Assembly (NCBI RefSeq): GCF_004137085.1 | Contig: NZ_QYBC01000020.1 | Coordinates: 1-64,000 of the forward strand | Direction of reading: 5' to 3' | Source of the DNA: Lichenibacterium ramalinae | GTDB lineage: Bacteria > Pseudomonadota > Alphaproteobacteria > Rhizobiales > Beijerinckiaceae | DNA length: 64,000 nucleotides | Shown here: positions 38,415 to 48,912 of the stretch, one piece after another | How the letters are laid out: every line of letters starts with the position of its first letter | Position numbering within the stretch: the stretch's first letter is position 1 | Notes under the pieces: model-generated | Told to the model about the DNA's origin: nothing | Databases searched by the model: none | Seen by the model: only the letters and a program-made list of their open reading frames with translations | Translations under genes and position numbers: made by a program

Positions 38415-40010
<1,596 letters not shown>

Positions 40011-40218
40011 CAGGTGATGCGTCTACCGTCGACGGAGCACGGCCGCGAGACCCGCGTAGAGCCGTGAAGGGACAGGCACGATCGATCGTGCGCCGAGGAG
40101 CGACGCGGGACGCCCATTGATGACCGTGAGATAGGCCCAAACCACGACAAGTCAACGACGCTGCGGGCCGCCGTGGTGGATTCGACGCCGAAACCGCGGT
40201 ATGGGGCCGATCCAGGCC

Positions 40219-40512
40219 TCACCGGAGCCGGATCATCACGGCCAAGGGCGTCGCGGGGCTGGGTGCCGCCGGGCCGGGCGACGTCGCGCCGGCCGGGATC
40301 GATCCCGTCGGCATCGTGTCGACCCCGGCTTCCGCGGCGAGCTGGGCCGCCCTCGGCGACACCGGGCGCTCCGCCACCAGCGCGACGCGGCCCGAGCGGG
40401 ACAGCCAGTCCAGCGTATGGGCGCCGGCGAGGCTCGCCACCGACAGGACGGCGGCGGCGACCGCGTACCACCGCACCGCCTGGCCCGTGCCCGTGTCCCC
40501 GTGATCCGCCAT
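40219..40512 (-). CDS. Small single-pass membrane protein, unknown
   Basis: A 97-residue protein with one predicted helix near the N-terminus (WYAVAAAVLSVASLAGAHTL) and a Pro/Ala/Ser-rich tail. No family is recognised. It sits between parE and rhlE on the same strand as both. The ATG at 40512 is the most reasonable start; an in-frame ATG at 40551 exists. Confidence 0.5.
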   Translation of the reverse strand: MADHGDTGTGQAVRWYAVAAAVLSVASLAGAHTLDWLSRSGRVALVAERPVSPRAAQLAAEAGVDTMPTGSIPAGATSPGPAAPSPATPLAVMIRLR

Positions 40513-40648
40513 GGCCGTCCCCCTGCCGTCGTCTTGGCAGGATGGCCCCACGGCCTTGACGCTCCATTAAGCGTGAAGGGACCCTTGCCGCATCGCGTCG
40601 CTTTCGCGCGATGCCGTTCCGGCGCGGCGGGCCGGCGGGACGACGCCG

Positions 40649-42778
40649 TCAGACGTCCACGAGGTCGGCCGCCCCCGAGGCGCGCTCCTGGATGAAGGCG
40701 AACCGCGCTTCCGGCTTGTTCCCCATCAGCCGCTCGACGGCATCGGTGGTGCCGGCGTGGTCCTCCTCCTGCACCGTCACGCGCAGCAGCGTGCGCTTGG
40801 CGGGGTCCATGGTGGTGTCCTTCAGGTCGCGCATGGGCATCTCGCCGAGGCCCTTGAAGCGGCTGATCTCGACCTTGCCGCGCCCCGTCATGCCGCTCTT
40901 GAGGAGGTAGTCCTTGTGGGCGTCGTCGCGCGCGTAGACGCTCTTGGTGCCCTGGGTCAGCCGATAGAGCGGCGGCACGGCGATGAACAGGTGGCCGCCG
41001 TCGATCAGCTTGGGCATCTGCCGGAAGAAGAAGGTGATGAGCAGCGACGCGATATGGGCGCCGTCGACGTCGGCGTCGGTCATGATGATGACCTTGTCGT
41101 AGCGCAGCTCGCCGTCGCGGTAGTGGGCCCCGGTGCCGCAGCCGAGCGCCAGGCCGAGGTCGGCGAGCTGCTGGTTCTGGGCGAGCTTGTCGCGGGTCGC
41201 GTTGGCGACGTTGAGGATCTTGCCGCGCAGCGGCAGCACGGCTTGGCTGGCCCGGTCCCGCGCCTGCTTGGCCGAGCCGCCGGCGCTGTCGCCCTCGACG
41301 ATGAACAGCTCGGAGCCCTGGGCGGCCGAGTTCGAACAGTCGGCGAGCTTGCCGGGCAGGCGCAGCTTGCGGGTGGCGGACTTGCGCGCCACGTCCTTGT
41401 CGGCCTTGCGGCGCAGGCGCTCGTCGGCCCGCTCGATGCTCCAATCGAGCAGCTTCGTCGCCTGCGAGGGCGCCGCCGCCAGCCAATGGTCGAAGGCGTC
41501 CCGCAGGACGGCGTCGACGATCCGCCCGGCCTCCACGGTCTGCAGCCGCCCCTTGTTCTGGCCCTGGAACTCCGGCTCGCGGATGAACACCGAGAGCAGC
41601 GCGGCGCAGTTCAGCATGACGTCGTCGGCCGTGACGTTTGCGGCCCGGCGGCTCTGGCCGATGCGCTCGGCATGGTCCTTGAGGCCGCGGAGCAGGGCGG
41701 TGCGCAGCCCGTTCTCGTGCGTGCCGCCGTTCGGCGTCGGGATGGTGTTGCAGTAGGAGTGGACGAAGCCGTCGTCGTCGCTGAGCCACGTCACCGCCCA
41801 TTCGAGCGAGCCGTGGCCCCCCGGCCGCGTCACCTTGCCGGTGAAGGGCGCGTCGGCGACGAAGCTGCGGCCCTCGACCTCCTGGGCCAGGTGGTCCTTG
41901 AGGCCGCCGGGGAAGCGGAAGGTGGCCTCCTCGGGCGTCTTCGTGCCCTCGACGAGGCTCGCGGCACAGTGCCACCGCACTTCCACGCCGCCGAACAGGT
42001 AGGCCTTGGACCGCGCCATGCGGAACAGCCGCGCCGGCTCCATCCGGGCTTCGGCGCCGAAGATCTGCGGGTCGGGCTTGAAGCGCACCCGCGTGCCGCG
42101 CCGGTTGGCGACGCGGCCCACCGTCTCGAGCGGGCCCAGCACCAGCCCGCGCTCGAAGCTCTGCCGATACAGCGTCTGGCCGCGCGCCACCTCGACGTCG
42201 AGCCGCTCCGCCAGGGCATTGACGACGGAGATGCCGACCCCGTGCAGGCCGCCGGAGGTCTGGTAGGCGCCCGAATCGAATTTGCCGCCCGCATGCAGCG
42301 TCGTCATGATGACTTCGAGCGCCGAGCGGTCGGGGAACTTCGGATGGGGGTCGACCGGGATGCCGCGGCCGTTGTCCGTCACCGAGATGAAGCCGTCCGC
42401 CTCGAGCGCCACGTCGATGCGGGTGGCGTGCCCCGCCACCGCCTCGTCCATGGCATTGTCGATCACCTCGGCGAAGAGGTGGTGCAGGCCGGCCTCGTCG
42501 GTGCCGCCGATATACATGCCGGGCCGGCGCCGCACCGGCTCCAACCCTTCCAGCACCTCGATCGACGCGGCCGTGTAGCCGCTCTCGTCGGGCGTGCCGT
42601 CGCGGGGCGGCGCTGCGGCCGGTCGGCGGCGCCCGCGGCCGGCCTCGGCCGTGCCGGCGGCCGGCAGGCCGTCGTTCACCGGCGTATCGTCGTTCACCGG
42701 CGAACCGTCGTTCACCGGATGGGCGAACAGATCGTCGGGGGTGGCGACGGCGGCGACGGCGGCGGACCGTTTCGGCAT
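40649..42778 (-). CDS. parE: DNA topoisomerase IV subunit B
   Basis: A 709-residue type IIA topoisomerase ATPase subunit. After a 65-residue variable leader comes the GHKL ATPase domain: EVIDNAMDEAVAG (catalytic Glu, Mg-binding Asn), TDNGRGIPVD, HAGGKFDSGAYQTSGGLHGVG. The TOPRIM domain has FIVEGDSAGGSAKQARDR and IIMTDADVDGAHIASLL. Its sequence and the absence of the long GyrB insert favour ParE. With ParC it decatenates chromosomes. The leader has a three-copy peptide repeat (PVND). Confidence 0.93.
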   Translation of the reverse strand: MPKRSAAVAAVATPDDLFAHPVNDGSPVNDDTPVNDGLPAAGTAEAGRGRRRPAAAPPRDGTPDESGYTAASIEVLEGLEPVRRRPGMYIGGTDEAGLHHLFAEVIDNAMDEAVAGHATRIDVALEADGFISVTDNGRGIPVDPHPKFPDRSALEVIMTTLHAGGKFDSGAYQTSGGLHGVGISVVNALAERLDVEVARGQTLYRQSFERGLVLGPLETVGRVANRRGTRVRFKPDPQIFGAEARMEPARLFRMARSKAYLFGGVEVRWHCAASLVEGTKTPEEATFRFPGGLKDHLAQEVEGRSFVADAPFTGKVTRPGGHGSLEWAVTWLSDDDGFVHSYCNTIPTPNGGTHENGLRTALLRGLKDHAERIGQSRRAANVTADDVMLNCAALLSVFIREPEFQGQNKGRLQTVEAGRIVDAVLRDAFDHWLAAAPSQATKLLDWSIERADERLRRKADKDVARKSATRKLRLPGKLADCSNSAAQGSELFIVEGDSAGGSAKQARDRASQAVLPLRGKILNVANATRDKLAQNQQLADLGLALGCGTGAHYRDGELRYDKVIIMTDADVDGAHIASLLITFFFRQMPKLIDGGHLFIAVPPLYRLTQGTKSVYARDDAHKDYLLKSGMTGRGKVEISRFKGLGEMPMRDLKDTTMDPAKRTLLRVTVQEEDHAGTTDAVERLMGNKPEARFAFIQERASGAADLVDV
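42671..42718. repeat. 18-bp tandem repeat in the parE leader
   Basis: Two full units and one partial unit of GTCGTTCACCGGCG plus four variable bases. On the coding strand they give the repeated peptide PVND near residues 21-36 of ParE. The reading frame is kept because the unit is a multiple of three. Confidence 0.75.
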
Positions 42779-43027
42779 CGAGAAACCTTCAGGGGATGCG
42801 TTGGCGGGAACAGACCGTGTACATACTCACGCAATGGTTAACATGAAAGCCTTGCGACGCCGAGTCCTCGCCGAGTGCCGGCGCGGTCGCGGGGCCGCCC
42901 GCGCGATGCGGCGATTCCCCCCGGCCGCGATCTGCTCTACAGGTGCGGCCCGCCGCCCGAGCCCCCGAGCCCGCTTGCCGTCCTCCCCCCGCCCGTCCCG
43001 CACCGGGCCTCCCGTCCCGACCGCGCC

Positions 43028-44821
43028 GTGAACCCGCTCGTGCTCGACGTGGGTCGCTCCATGATGGGGCGCGCCTGGCGCTCGCGCCTCGACGAGGACG
43101 GGTCGCGCCGTGCCATGGCGATCGCCCAGGCCCACGGCATGCCCGACATCCTGTCGCGCGTGCTGGCGAGCCGCGGTCGCGACGTCGCCGATTGCGCCGC
43201 CTTCCTCGATCCGTCGCTGCGTAGCCTCATGCCGGACCCCGACGCCATGGTCGACATGCCGGCCGCGGTGGACAGGCTCGCCCGCGCCGTGCGGGCGGGG
43301 GAGCGCGTGGCGGTGATCGGCGATTACGATGTCGACGGGGCGGCGGCGGCGTCCCTGCTGGTGGGCTATCTCCGGGCCGCGGGGCTGGATCCCGCCATCC
43401 ACATCCCGGACCGGCTCGTCGACGGCTACGGCCCGAGCGTGCCGGCCGTCGACGCCCTCGCCGACGGGGGCGCGACGCTGCTGGTGACGGTGGACTGCGG
43501 TTCGACCAGCTTCGCGCCGCTCGAGGCGGCGGCCGGGCGGGGGCTCGACACGGTGGTGATCGACCACCACCAGGTCGGCGCCGAGCTGCCCCGGGCGGCC
43601 GCCCTGGTCAACGCCAACCGGCACGACGACCTGTCCGGCCTCGGCCACCTCTGCGCGGCGGGCGCGGTCTTCATGGTGCTGGTGGCGCTGCACCGGGCGT
43701 TGAAGCGCGACGGCTTCTGGGACGGCCGTGCGGCGCCGGACCTCCTCGCCGCCCTCGACCTCGTGGCGCTGGCCACGGTGGCGGACGTGGTGCCGCTCGT
43801 GGGGCTGAACCGCGCCTTCGTCGCCAAGGGCCTCGCCGTGATGGCGCGGCGTGGACGCCCGGGCCTCGCGGCGCTGTTCGACGTCGCCGGCGCCGAGGGC
43901 TCGCCGACGCCCTTCCACCTCGGCTATCTCGTGGGGCCGCGCATCAATGCCGGCGGTCGCATCGGCGATTCGGCCCTGGGGGCCCGCCTCCTGCTGACCG
44001 AGGACCCCGTCGCGGCGGCCGCCATCGCCGCCGACCTCGACCGGCTCAACCGCGAGCGCCGCGTCATCGAACTCGCCGCCGTCGAGGAGGCCGAAGCGGA
44101 GGCGCTGGCGGCCCTCGTCGGACACGATCCCGCCGTGGTGGTGGCGGCCGCGGAGGGCTGGCACCCCGGCATCGTCGGGCTGGTGGCGGCGCGCCTGCGC
44201 GAGCGCTTCGACCGCCCCGCCTTCGCCATCGCGCTGTCGGGCGGCAGCGGCACGGGCTCGGGGCGGTCGATCCCCGGGGCCGACCTCGGGGATGCGGTGA
44301 GGCAGGCCCTCGCCCAGGGGCTCGTGCTCAAGGGCGGCGGTCACGCCATGGCGGCGGGCGTGACGCTGCAGGCGGGCGCCGTCGCGGCGTTCCGCGACTT
44401 CCTCGCCGGGCATTTCGCCGAAGCCGTCGGCCGGTCCCGGGCCGAGGCGAGGCTCGACATCGACGCGACGCTCGGGGCGGGCGCCGCCACGCCCGAGCTG
44501 ATCGGCGGCCTCGACGCCGCCGGGCCCTTCGGCGCCGGCGCGCCCGAGCCCGTCGTGGCGCTGCCGGGCCACCGCGTGGTGGACCACGGCACGATGGGGG
44601 ACGGCCATCTCCGCGCCACGCTGGCGGCACGCGACGGCAGCCGCATCCGGGCCGTCGCGTTCCGGGCCGCCGGCACGCCGCTGGGGCAGGGCATCGCCGA
44701 AGCCCGCGGCCGCCTCGTCCATGCCGCCGGCACCCTGACGGTCAACCGCTGGGGCGGCGGGCAGGGGCGGGCCGAGCTGCGCCTCCTCGACGCCGCGCTC
44801 CTGCCCGACCAGCCGGGCTGA
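43028..44821 (+). CDS. recJ: Single-stranded-DNA-specific exonuclease RecJ
   Basis: A 597-residue DHH-family 5'-3' exonuclease. The catalytic motifs are VIGDYDVDGAAAASLL (motif I), TVDCGST, VIDHHQ (DHH) and TVADVVPL. The DHHA1 domain has GGGHAMAAG (about 438). The C-terminal OB-like domain ends the protein. RecJ acts in recombination, mismatch repair and base-excision repair. The start is the GTG at 43028, which gives the family N-terminus; an in-frame ATG at 42875 adds a low-complexity leader. It is convergent with nadK. Confidence 0.9.
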   Translation: MNPLVLDVGRSMMGRAWRSRLDEDGSRRAMAIAQAHGMPDILSRVLASRGRDVADCAAFLDPSLRSLMPDPDAMVDMPAAVDRLARAVRAGERVAVIGDYDVDGAAAASLLVGYLRAAGLDPAIHIPDRLVDGYGPSVPAVDALADGGATLLVTVDCGSTSFAPLEAAAGRGLDTVVIDHHQVGAELPRAAALVNANRHDDLSGLGHLCAAGAVFMVLVALHRALKRDGFWDGRAAPDLLAALDLVALATVADVVPLVGLNRAFVAKGLAVMARRGRPGLAALFDVAGAEGSPTPFHLGYLVGPRINAGGRIGDSALGARLLLTEDPVAAAAIAADLDRLNRERRVIELAAVEEAEAEALAALVGHDPAVVVAAAEGWHPGIVGLVAARLRERFDRPAFAIALSGGSGTGSGRSIPGADLGDAVRQALAQGLVLKGGGHAMAAGVTLQAGAVAAFRDFLAGHFAEAVGRSRAEARLDIDATLGAGAATPELIGGLDAAGPFGAGAPEPVVALPGHRVVDHGTMGDGHLRATLAARDGSRIRAVAFRAAGTPLGQGIAEARGRLVHAAGTLTVNRWGGGQGRAELRLLDAALLPDQPG

Positions 44822-44833
44822 GGACGGGCGCCG

Positions 44834-45622
44834 TCAGCCGAACTGTTCGCGCAGGATGCGCTCGTCCAGCGAATGGCCGGGGTCGTGCAGCAGCACGAGG
44901 CCGGTCTCGTGGTCCATGCGGATCTCGATCGTGGCGACGTCCTTGATCTCGTGGTGGTCGGCCGTGGCCGCCACGGGCCGCTTCTCGGCCTCGAGTACCT
45001 CCACGGTGACGCGCGCCCGGTCCGACAGGAGCGCGCCGCGCCAGCGCCGTGGCCGGAAGGCCGAGATCGGCGTCAGCGCCATCAGGGCGGCGTCGAGCGG
45101 CAGGATGGGGCCGTTGGCCGACAGGTTGTAGGCCGTGGATCCCGCCGGCGTCGCCACCAGCAGGCCGTCCGCCACGAGTTCGCTCAGCCGCTCGCGGCCG
45201 TCGATCGAGATCCTGACCTTGGCGACCTGGGAGGACTGGCGCAGCAGCGACACCTCGTTGATGGCGCGGGCCGTCGAAACTTCGCCGCGCCGGTCCGTCG
45301 CCGTCATCACCAGCGGGTGCACCATGGACCGTGCCGCGGCCCCCAGCCGTTCGTGCAGGCCTTCCTCGCCGTATTCGTTCATTAGAAAGCCGACCGAACC
45401 CCGGTTCATGCCGTAGATCGGCTTGCCCGACCCCATGAAACGGTGGAGCACCTGCAGCATCAGCCCGTCGCCGCCGAGCGCCACGACCACGCCGGCCCGG
45501 TCGGGATCGACGTTGCCGTAGGCGGCCGTGAGCCGGGCCAGCGCGGCATCGGCCTCGACCGTGCCGGATGACAGAAAGGCGATGGCGTCGTGGCGGTGCG
45601 GCTCGGCCTGCGCCAGGGTCAT
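44834..45622 (-). CDS. nadK: NAD kinase
   Basis: A 262-residue NAD kinase. Seen are [16 protein letters not shown] (GGDG, ATP and catalytic Asp), [22 protein letters not shown], and the NAD site [22 protein letters not shown]. It makes NADP from NAD. The short N-terminus without a long extension is typical for alphaproteobacteria. Confidence 0.95.
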   Translation of the reverse strand: MTLAQAEPHRHDAIAFLSSGTVEADAALARLTAAYGNVDPDRAGVVVALGGDGLMLQVLHRFMGSGKPIYGMNRGSVGFLMNEYGEEGLHERLGAAARSMVHPLVMTATDRRGEVSTARAINEVSLLRQSSQVAKVRISIDGRERLSELVADGLLVATPAGSTAYNLSANGPILPLDAALMALTPISAFRPRRWRGALLSDRARVTVEVLEAEKRPVAATADHHEIKDVATIEIRMDHETGLVLLHDPGHSLDERILREQFG

Positions 45623-45727
45623 GTCGGCTCCGTGGCCCTCGCCGTCTCGGCGACGGCGGCCGGAGGTTAGATCAGGATGGGGCCGGATGGAATCGCCACG
45701 GCGCCGCCTGGTGCGCTTCGTCCCCCG

Positions 45728-46162
45728 TCAACGCTGCGAGAACAGGCCCGGGATGAGGGCGGCCCGCTCGGCCGCCAACGGCCCGCACAGCCCCTCGGTG
45801 GCCGTGTCGCGCGCCCGCGCCCGATAGGCGGCCTCGAAGGCGGCGCGGCGCGGGCCCGTCGGCATGATGTCGACGGATGCGATGCCTTTGCTTTCGGCGA
45901 AGGCGAAGAGCCTGTCGTAGTCGACCGACAGGGTGCGGCATTGGGCTTCGATCAGCACGACATCGGCCAGCACCTGCAGGGCGTCGGCGTCGGCGGGTTG
46001 CCGCGTGGGTGCCCGGCCCGGGCCGCGGCTCTGGTGCCGGCTCTGGTCCCGCCCTCCGTCCTGGTCCTCGCCGGCCGATGCCGCCGGAAGCCAGGCGGCC
46101 AGGACGCCGAGGGCGATCGCGGCGGCGGCCGCGAGGCCGAAACGGGTGTTGGGGCAGGGCAT
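45728..46162 (-). CDS. Exported protein of unknown function
   Basis: A 144-residue protein with a signal peptide (TRFGLAAAAAIALGVLAAWLPAASA). The mature part has two Cys (EAQCRTLSVDYDRLFAFAE and TEGLCGPLAAERAALIPGLF) that could form a disulfide. No family is recognised. The start at 46162 gives a normal signal peptide; the upstream open frame in the same phase encodes only the tandem repeat. Confidence 0.65.
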   Translation of the reverse strand: MPCPNTRFGLAAAAAIALGVLAAWLPAASAGEDQDGGRDQSRHQSRGPGRAPTRQPADADALQVLADVVLIEAQCRTLSVDYDRLFAFAESKGIASVDIMPTGPRRAAFEAAYRARARDTATEGLCGPLAAERAALIPGLFSQR

Positions 46163-46179
46163 CGGACGGGTTCCGCTGC

Positions 46180-46258
46180 GACAGGGGGGCAGGCGACAGG
46201 GGGGCAGGCGACAGGGGGGCAGGCGACAGGCGGCAGGAAACAGGCGGCAGGAAACAGG
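46180..46258. repeat. Short tandem repeats upstream of the exported-protein gene
   Basis: Three exact copies of a 15-bp unit, GACAGGGGGGCAGGC (46180-46224), are followed by two copies of ACAGGCGGCAGGAA (46226-46253) and a partial third. They lie in the probable promoter or leader region of the gene ending at 45728, and could vary in number. Confidence 0.85.
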
Positions 46259-46365
46259 GGCACGGAACCGGCGGCAGGACAGCGGCCCGCGAGCGCCGCG
46301 GGTCCGCGCCATCGGGGATGCCGGGTCGCAGGCGCCGGCCGATCGTCAGGCGGTCGCCGTGCCGG

Positions 46366-46409
46366 TCACTCGGCGCTCACTCGGCCGTCACTTGGCCGTC
46401 ACTTGGCGG
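46366..46409. repeat. Four-copy 11-bp tandem repeat
   Basis: Units of TCACTCGGCGC, TCACTCGGCCG, TCACTTGGCCG and TCACTTGGCGG, phase-shifted by slight changes. The last unit contains the stop of the BTLCP gene (46399) and the others lie just after it. Each unit carries a TCA that is a stop (TGA) on the minus strand. Confidence 0.8.
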
Positions 46410-47031
46410 TGAACTGCGGGCCGGCGGCCGGGGTGCCGATCGACTGCCACAGGTTGGGGTCGGCCTGCGACTGGCGCTTGATGAACTTGTATCCCGTGTC
46501 GGACCAGGGGAGAACCTTGTCGGTGAGGTTGTCGAGAACGAAGTCGCCGCGGCTCGTCTTCACGGTGAGGATGGCGTGGCCTTCGCCATCGAGGTCCTTG
46601 ACCACCGTCATGAGAAGCGCCTGGCGGGGATAGCCCGCGTGGATGAGGAGCTTGCGCTTGAGCAGCGCATAGTCCTCGCAATCGCCCTTGCCGTCGGTCG
46701 GGTAGTCCCAGCGGTCCACGACGCCCCAATGGTCCATGTCGGTCTCGGGCGTCACGGCGGCGTTCACCTGTCGGTCGATCCGCTCGATGTCCCGGAAGGC
46801 GGCCGGCGTGAGGTCGATGTCGACCGGGTCGAGCGGCTGCACGTCGCAGTCGGACGCATATCGGTTGCAGAAGTCGACCCAGCCGTAGGGGACGCTGGTG
46901 CGCCCGCCGACGGCGGCGGCGCTGGCATGGGGCAGGGCGGGAGCCGCCGCGGCGGTGCTGGCCGGCGCGATCACGGCACTCGCCAGGGCCCAACCGGCCA
47001 GGATCGCCGCCTTCGTCCAATCCATCGCCAT
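46399..47031 (-). CDS. Transglutaminase-like cysteine peptidase (BTLCP, DUF920)
   Basis: A 210-residue exported protein. A signal peptide (AILAGWALASAVIAPASTAAAA) is followed by the BTLCP fold. The catalytic triad is seen as Cys in KGDCEDYALLKR, His in EGHAILTV and Asp in FVLDNLTDKVLPW. In other bacteria such enzymes (LapG) cut adhesins, usually with a partner regulator; none is encoded nearby. It is a common periplasmic protein in Rhizobiales. The ATG at 47031 starts MAMDWTKAAI. Confidence 0.88.
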   Translation of the reverse strand: MAMDWTKAAILAGWALASAVIAPASTAAAAPALPHASAAAVGGRTSVPYGWVDFCNRYASDCDVQPLDPVDIDLTPAAFRDIERIDRQVNAAVTPETDMDHWGVVDRWDYPTDGKGDCEDYALLKRKLLIHAGYPRQALLMTVVKDLDGEGHAILTVKTSRGDFVLDNLTDKVLPWSDTGYKFIKRQSQADPNLWQSIGTPAAGPQFTAK

Positions 47032-47460
47032 GACGCCCTCTCGTTCCGCTGTGAGAGCATCATGGCCGCTGCCGACTGCAGTCGATTGAAGTAAAACTGT
47101 AGCGTTTTACGCGCTCGTCTTCATCTTTGCAGGAACGCCGGCTCTGGTGAGCGAGACGTAAACGTAAACTCGAAGATCGCGTGGGTTCCGCTCGGCCCTC
47201 TATGGTGTCGGTCATCTTAGGCCGGCGTTGACCAATCACGATAACCCACGGCGATCCGGTGACATTCTGGACACCATGGCGGGCGTCCGGGGTTAGTTAA
47301 CGCAGGGGCGCGGCGGCGGCCATCGTCGTAAGGATTGCGGCGCGACGGCGGCGACGGGACCGCCGGACCGGCGCGCGCCGCAGCATCCAGGGCTGCCTCG
47401 CGGCCGGACTTGCCGCGACTCTGCGATCGTCGGTTGAACAGTTCGCCCGTCCTGCTTAGC
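47032..47460. other. Intergenic region between the BTLCP and outer-membrane-like genes, with an inverted repeat
   Basis: A 429-base gap between divergent starts. At 47091-47110 lies GTAAAAC-TGTAGC-GTTTTAC, 60 bases upstream of the BTLCP start. Two direct GTAAAC copies follow near 47160. This gap is less GC-rich than its neighbours. No convincing gene is seen in it. Confidence 0.5.
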
Positions 47461-48393
47461 ATGGGGTCGCTCCGTCCTGTCCACGCGACGGAGCGCCTGA
47501 TTCCGTGGCGTCGACCGGGACCTGAGGGCGGGCATGGGCGACGGGTCTTCGACGTGACGGGTCCGTTTCCGGCCGCATCCCGCGATGCGGGGCCGAGCGG
47601 CTCGCCAGCCGCATGCTTCGCCTGCGCGCTGGCACTGGCCGTGTCGCCGCACCCGGCCCAGGCCAGCGCCTGGGGGCGCCAGGCCGGCACGGGCTTCCTG
47701 GCGTTCGGCGCGGAGGCGTCGGGCGGCGCCCAGTCCTTCGGTCGGGACGGGCGCCTGGCGCCGACCCGCTCCTATGCCAAGACCGAGGGGGCCGCCTATG
47801 CCGAATATGGCGTGACCGACACGCTGATGTTCGTCGCCCGTCCGTCGTTCGACCTCGTGGGGCTCGGCGCGCCGGCGGGCGGCCGCTACCGCGGGCCCGG
47901 CAGCACCGCGATCGGGGCCCAATACGAGGCCCTGGTCTACGGCCCGGCCGTCCTCGCCGTTCAGGGCAGCGTTGCGCTGCCCGGCACGGCGTCGCGCGCC
48001 AACCCCGCGGCAGTCGGCAACACCGCCCGGGAGGCCGACCTGCGGGGGCTCGCCGGCCTCGCCTTCGCGGTCGGCCCCTACCCGGCCTTCCTCGACCTGC
48101 AGCAGGCCTATCGGTTCCGCTCCGGCGGGGCCGCCGCGCAGTGGCATTCCGACGTGACCATCGGCTTCCGCCCGGCACCGCGCCTGCTGCTTATGGCGCT
48201 GAGCACCACCGTTGTGCCGCTGGGTCCGGGCACCCCCTGGTTCCCGCGGTCCCGCTCCTCCAAGCTCGGGCTCGAAGGCGTCTACGACCTCACGGCCGCC
48301 TGGTCCCTGGCGCTCGGCGCCTCGACCACCGTCTACGGCCGCGGCGCCCTGCTGGATCGGGGCGTCTCGGCGAGCCTGTGGTACCGGTTCTGA
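47461..48393 (+). CDS. Putative outer-membrane beta-barrel protein
   Basis: Up to 310 residues. A hydrophobic segment (SPAACFACALALAVSPHPAQAS) looks like a signal peptide, followed by alternating strands such as GFLAFGAEASGG, AYAEYGVTDTLMFVARPSF, GAQYEALVYGPAVLAVQGSVAL and ASLWYRF. The protein ends in Phe, as barrel proteins usually do. It may belong near the phenol-degradation MetA-like transporter family, but this is weak. The start is uncertain: the ATG at 47461 leaves a long n-region and the GTG at 47554 would give a normal signal. Confidence 0.65.
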   Translation: MGSLRPVHATERLIPWRRPGPEGGHGRRVFDVTGPFPAASRDAGPSGSPAACFACALALAVSPHPAQASAWGRQAGTGFLAFGAEASGGAQSFGRDGRLAPTRSYAKTEGAAYAEYGVTDTLMFVARPSFDLVGLGAPAGGRYRGPGSTAIGAQYEALVYGPAVLAVQGSVALPGTASRANPAAVGNTAREADLRGLAGLAFAVGPYPAFLDLQQAYRFRSGGAAAQWHSDVTIGFRPAPRLLLMALSTTVVPLGPGTPWFPRSRSSKLGLEGVYDLTAAWSLALGASTTVYGRGALLDRGVSASLWYRF

Positions 48394-48456
48394 CGCCCCC
48401 GCCCCGGCCGGAATCCCGTTGTCTGACGCCGGTTTTCGGGTAAACTCGGTCCTGCT

Positions 48457-48532
48457 GCCGGTTTAGCTCAGATGGTAGAGCACCTGATTTGTAATCAGGG
48501 GGTCGCGGGTTCGATCCCTGCAACCGGCACCA
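48457..48532 (+). tRNA. tRNA-Thr(UGU)
   Basis: A 76-nt cloverleaf with encoded CCA. Acceptor GCCGGTT/AACCGGC, D arm GCTC...GAGC, anticodon stem CCTGA/TCAGG with loop TTTGTAA, T arm GCGGG-TTCGATC-CCTGC. The anticodon TGT reads ACA codons. Its 3' 39 bases are copied at 55484 and 59867, marking it as the integration target of the island downstream. Confidence 0.97.
48494..48532 (+). repeat. Attachment site, left copy (inside tRNA-Thr)
   Basis: The 39 bases from the 3' anticodon stem to the CCA are identical at 55484-55522 and 59867-59905. This is the left end of the composite island. Integration at the tRNA 3' end keeps the gene whole, as here. Confidence 0.85.
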
Positions 48533-48572
48533 AGCGTTTTCAGCGGGTTAGAGTAGGTTTTTAGGTCAGGGT

Positions 48573-48610
48573 GCTTCCGGAATAACCGGGATCGGAAGCA
48601 AATCGGAAGC
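48573..48610. repeat. Possible arm-type integrase sites, left element
   Basis: GCTTCCGG is followed by an inverted CGGAAGC and a direct second CGGAAGC, 40 bases after the att core. The same arrangement (GCTTCCC, GGGAAGC, GGGAAGC) occurs at 55562-55599 beside the second att copy. These could be arm-type binding sites. Confidence 0.45.
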
Positions 48611-48656
48611 GGTGGCGCGAAAGCCTGGTTTCGGATCAGTTTCGGAACGGCCGCGT

Positions 48657-48804
48657 GGCGATTCGGGCCGGCGCGCCGCTGATCGTCGTCGGCCGCGCCC
48701 TCGGCCACGCCGACGCCCGGATGGTCGACCAGCATTACGCCCACCTCGCGCCGAGCTACATGGCCGATACGATCAGGAGCACGGCGCCGAACCTGACGCT
48801 GTAA
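48657..48804 (+). pseudogene. Tyrosine-recombinase (integrase) C-terminal remnant
   Basis: The frame from about 48657 to the TAA at 48802-48804 reads GAPLIVVGRALGHADARMVDQ, then HYAHLAPSYMADTIRSTAP. This is the C-terminal catalytic end of phage-type integrases: the LGH box (GRALGHAD) and the nucleophile Tyr in QHYAHL. Only about 49 residues remain, and no start codon or upstream motif (R...K) is visible. It lies next to tRNA-Thr where an island integrase is expected. Confidence 0.8.
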
Positions 48805-48912
48805 GGGCCGAAATCCTCGCTAGGTGAGGCTCCTCCTTTTAGCATGCACGGAAAACGAGTATCTGTCGGCTGTGCTTGGTCGAGACGGACCGCGCAGGCC
48901 GGAGGCGTCGCG

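Noticed and set aside
42808-42822. SOS box (GAAC, 7 bases, GTAC) between parE and recJ
   Set aside because: It has a mismatch in the second half-site and no support beyond that; such near matches are expected by chance.
46180-46409. CRISPR-like array
   Set aside because: The repeats are 11 to 15 bases with no spacers and no cas genes nearby; they are simple tandem repeats.
47217-47690. Minus-strand open frame of 157 codons upstream of the outer-membrane-like gene
   Set aside because: It overlaps the start of the plus-strand gene and has no recognisable sequence or ribosome-binding site.
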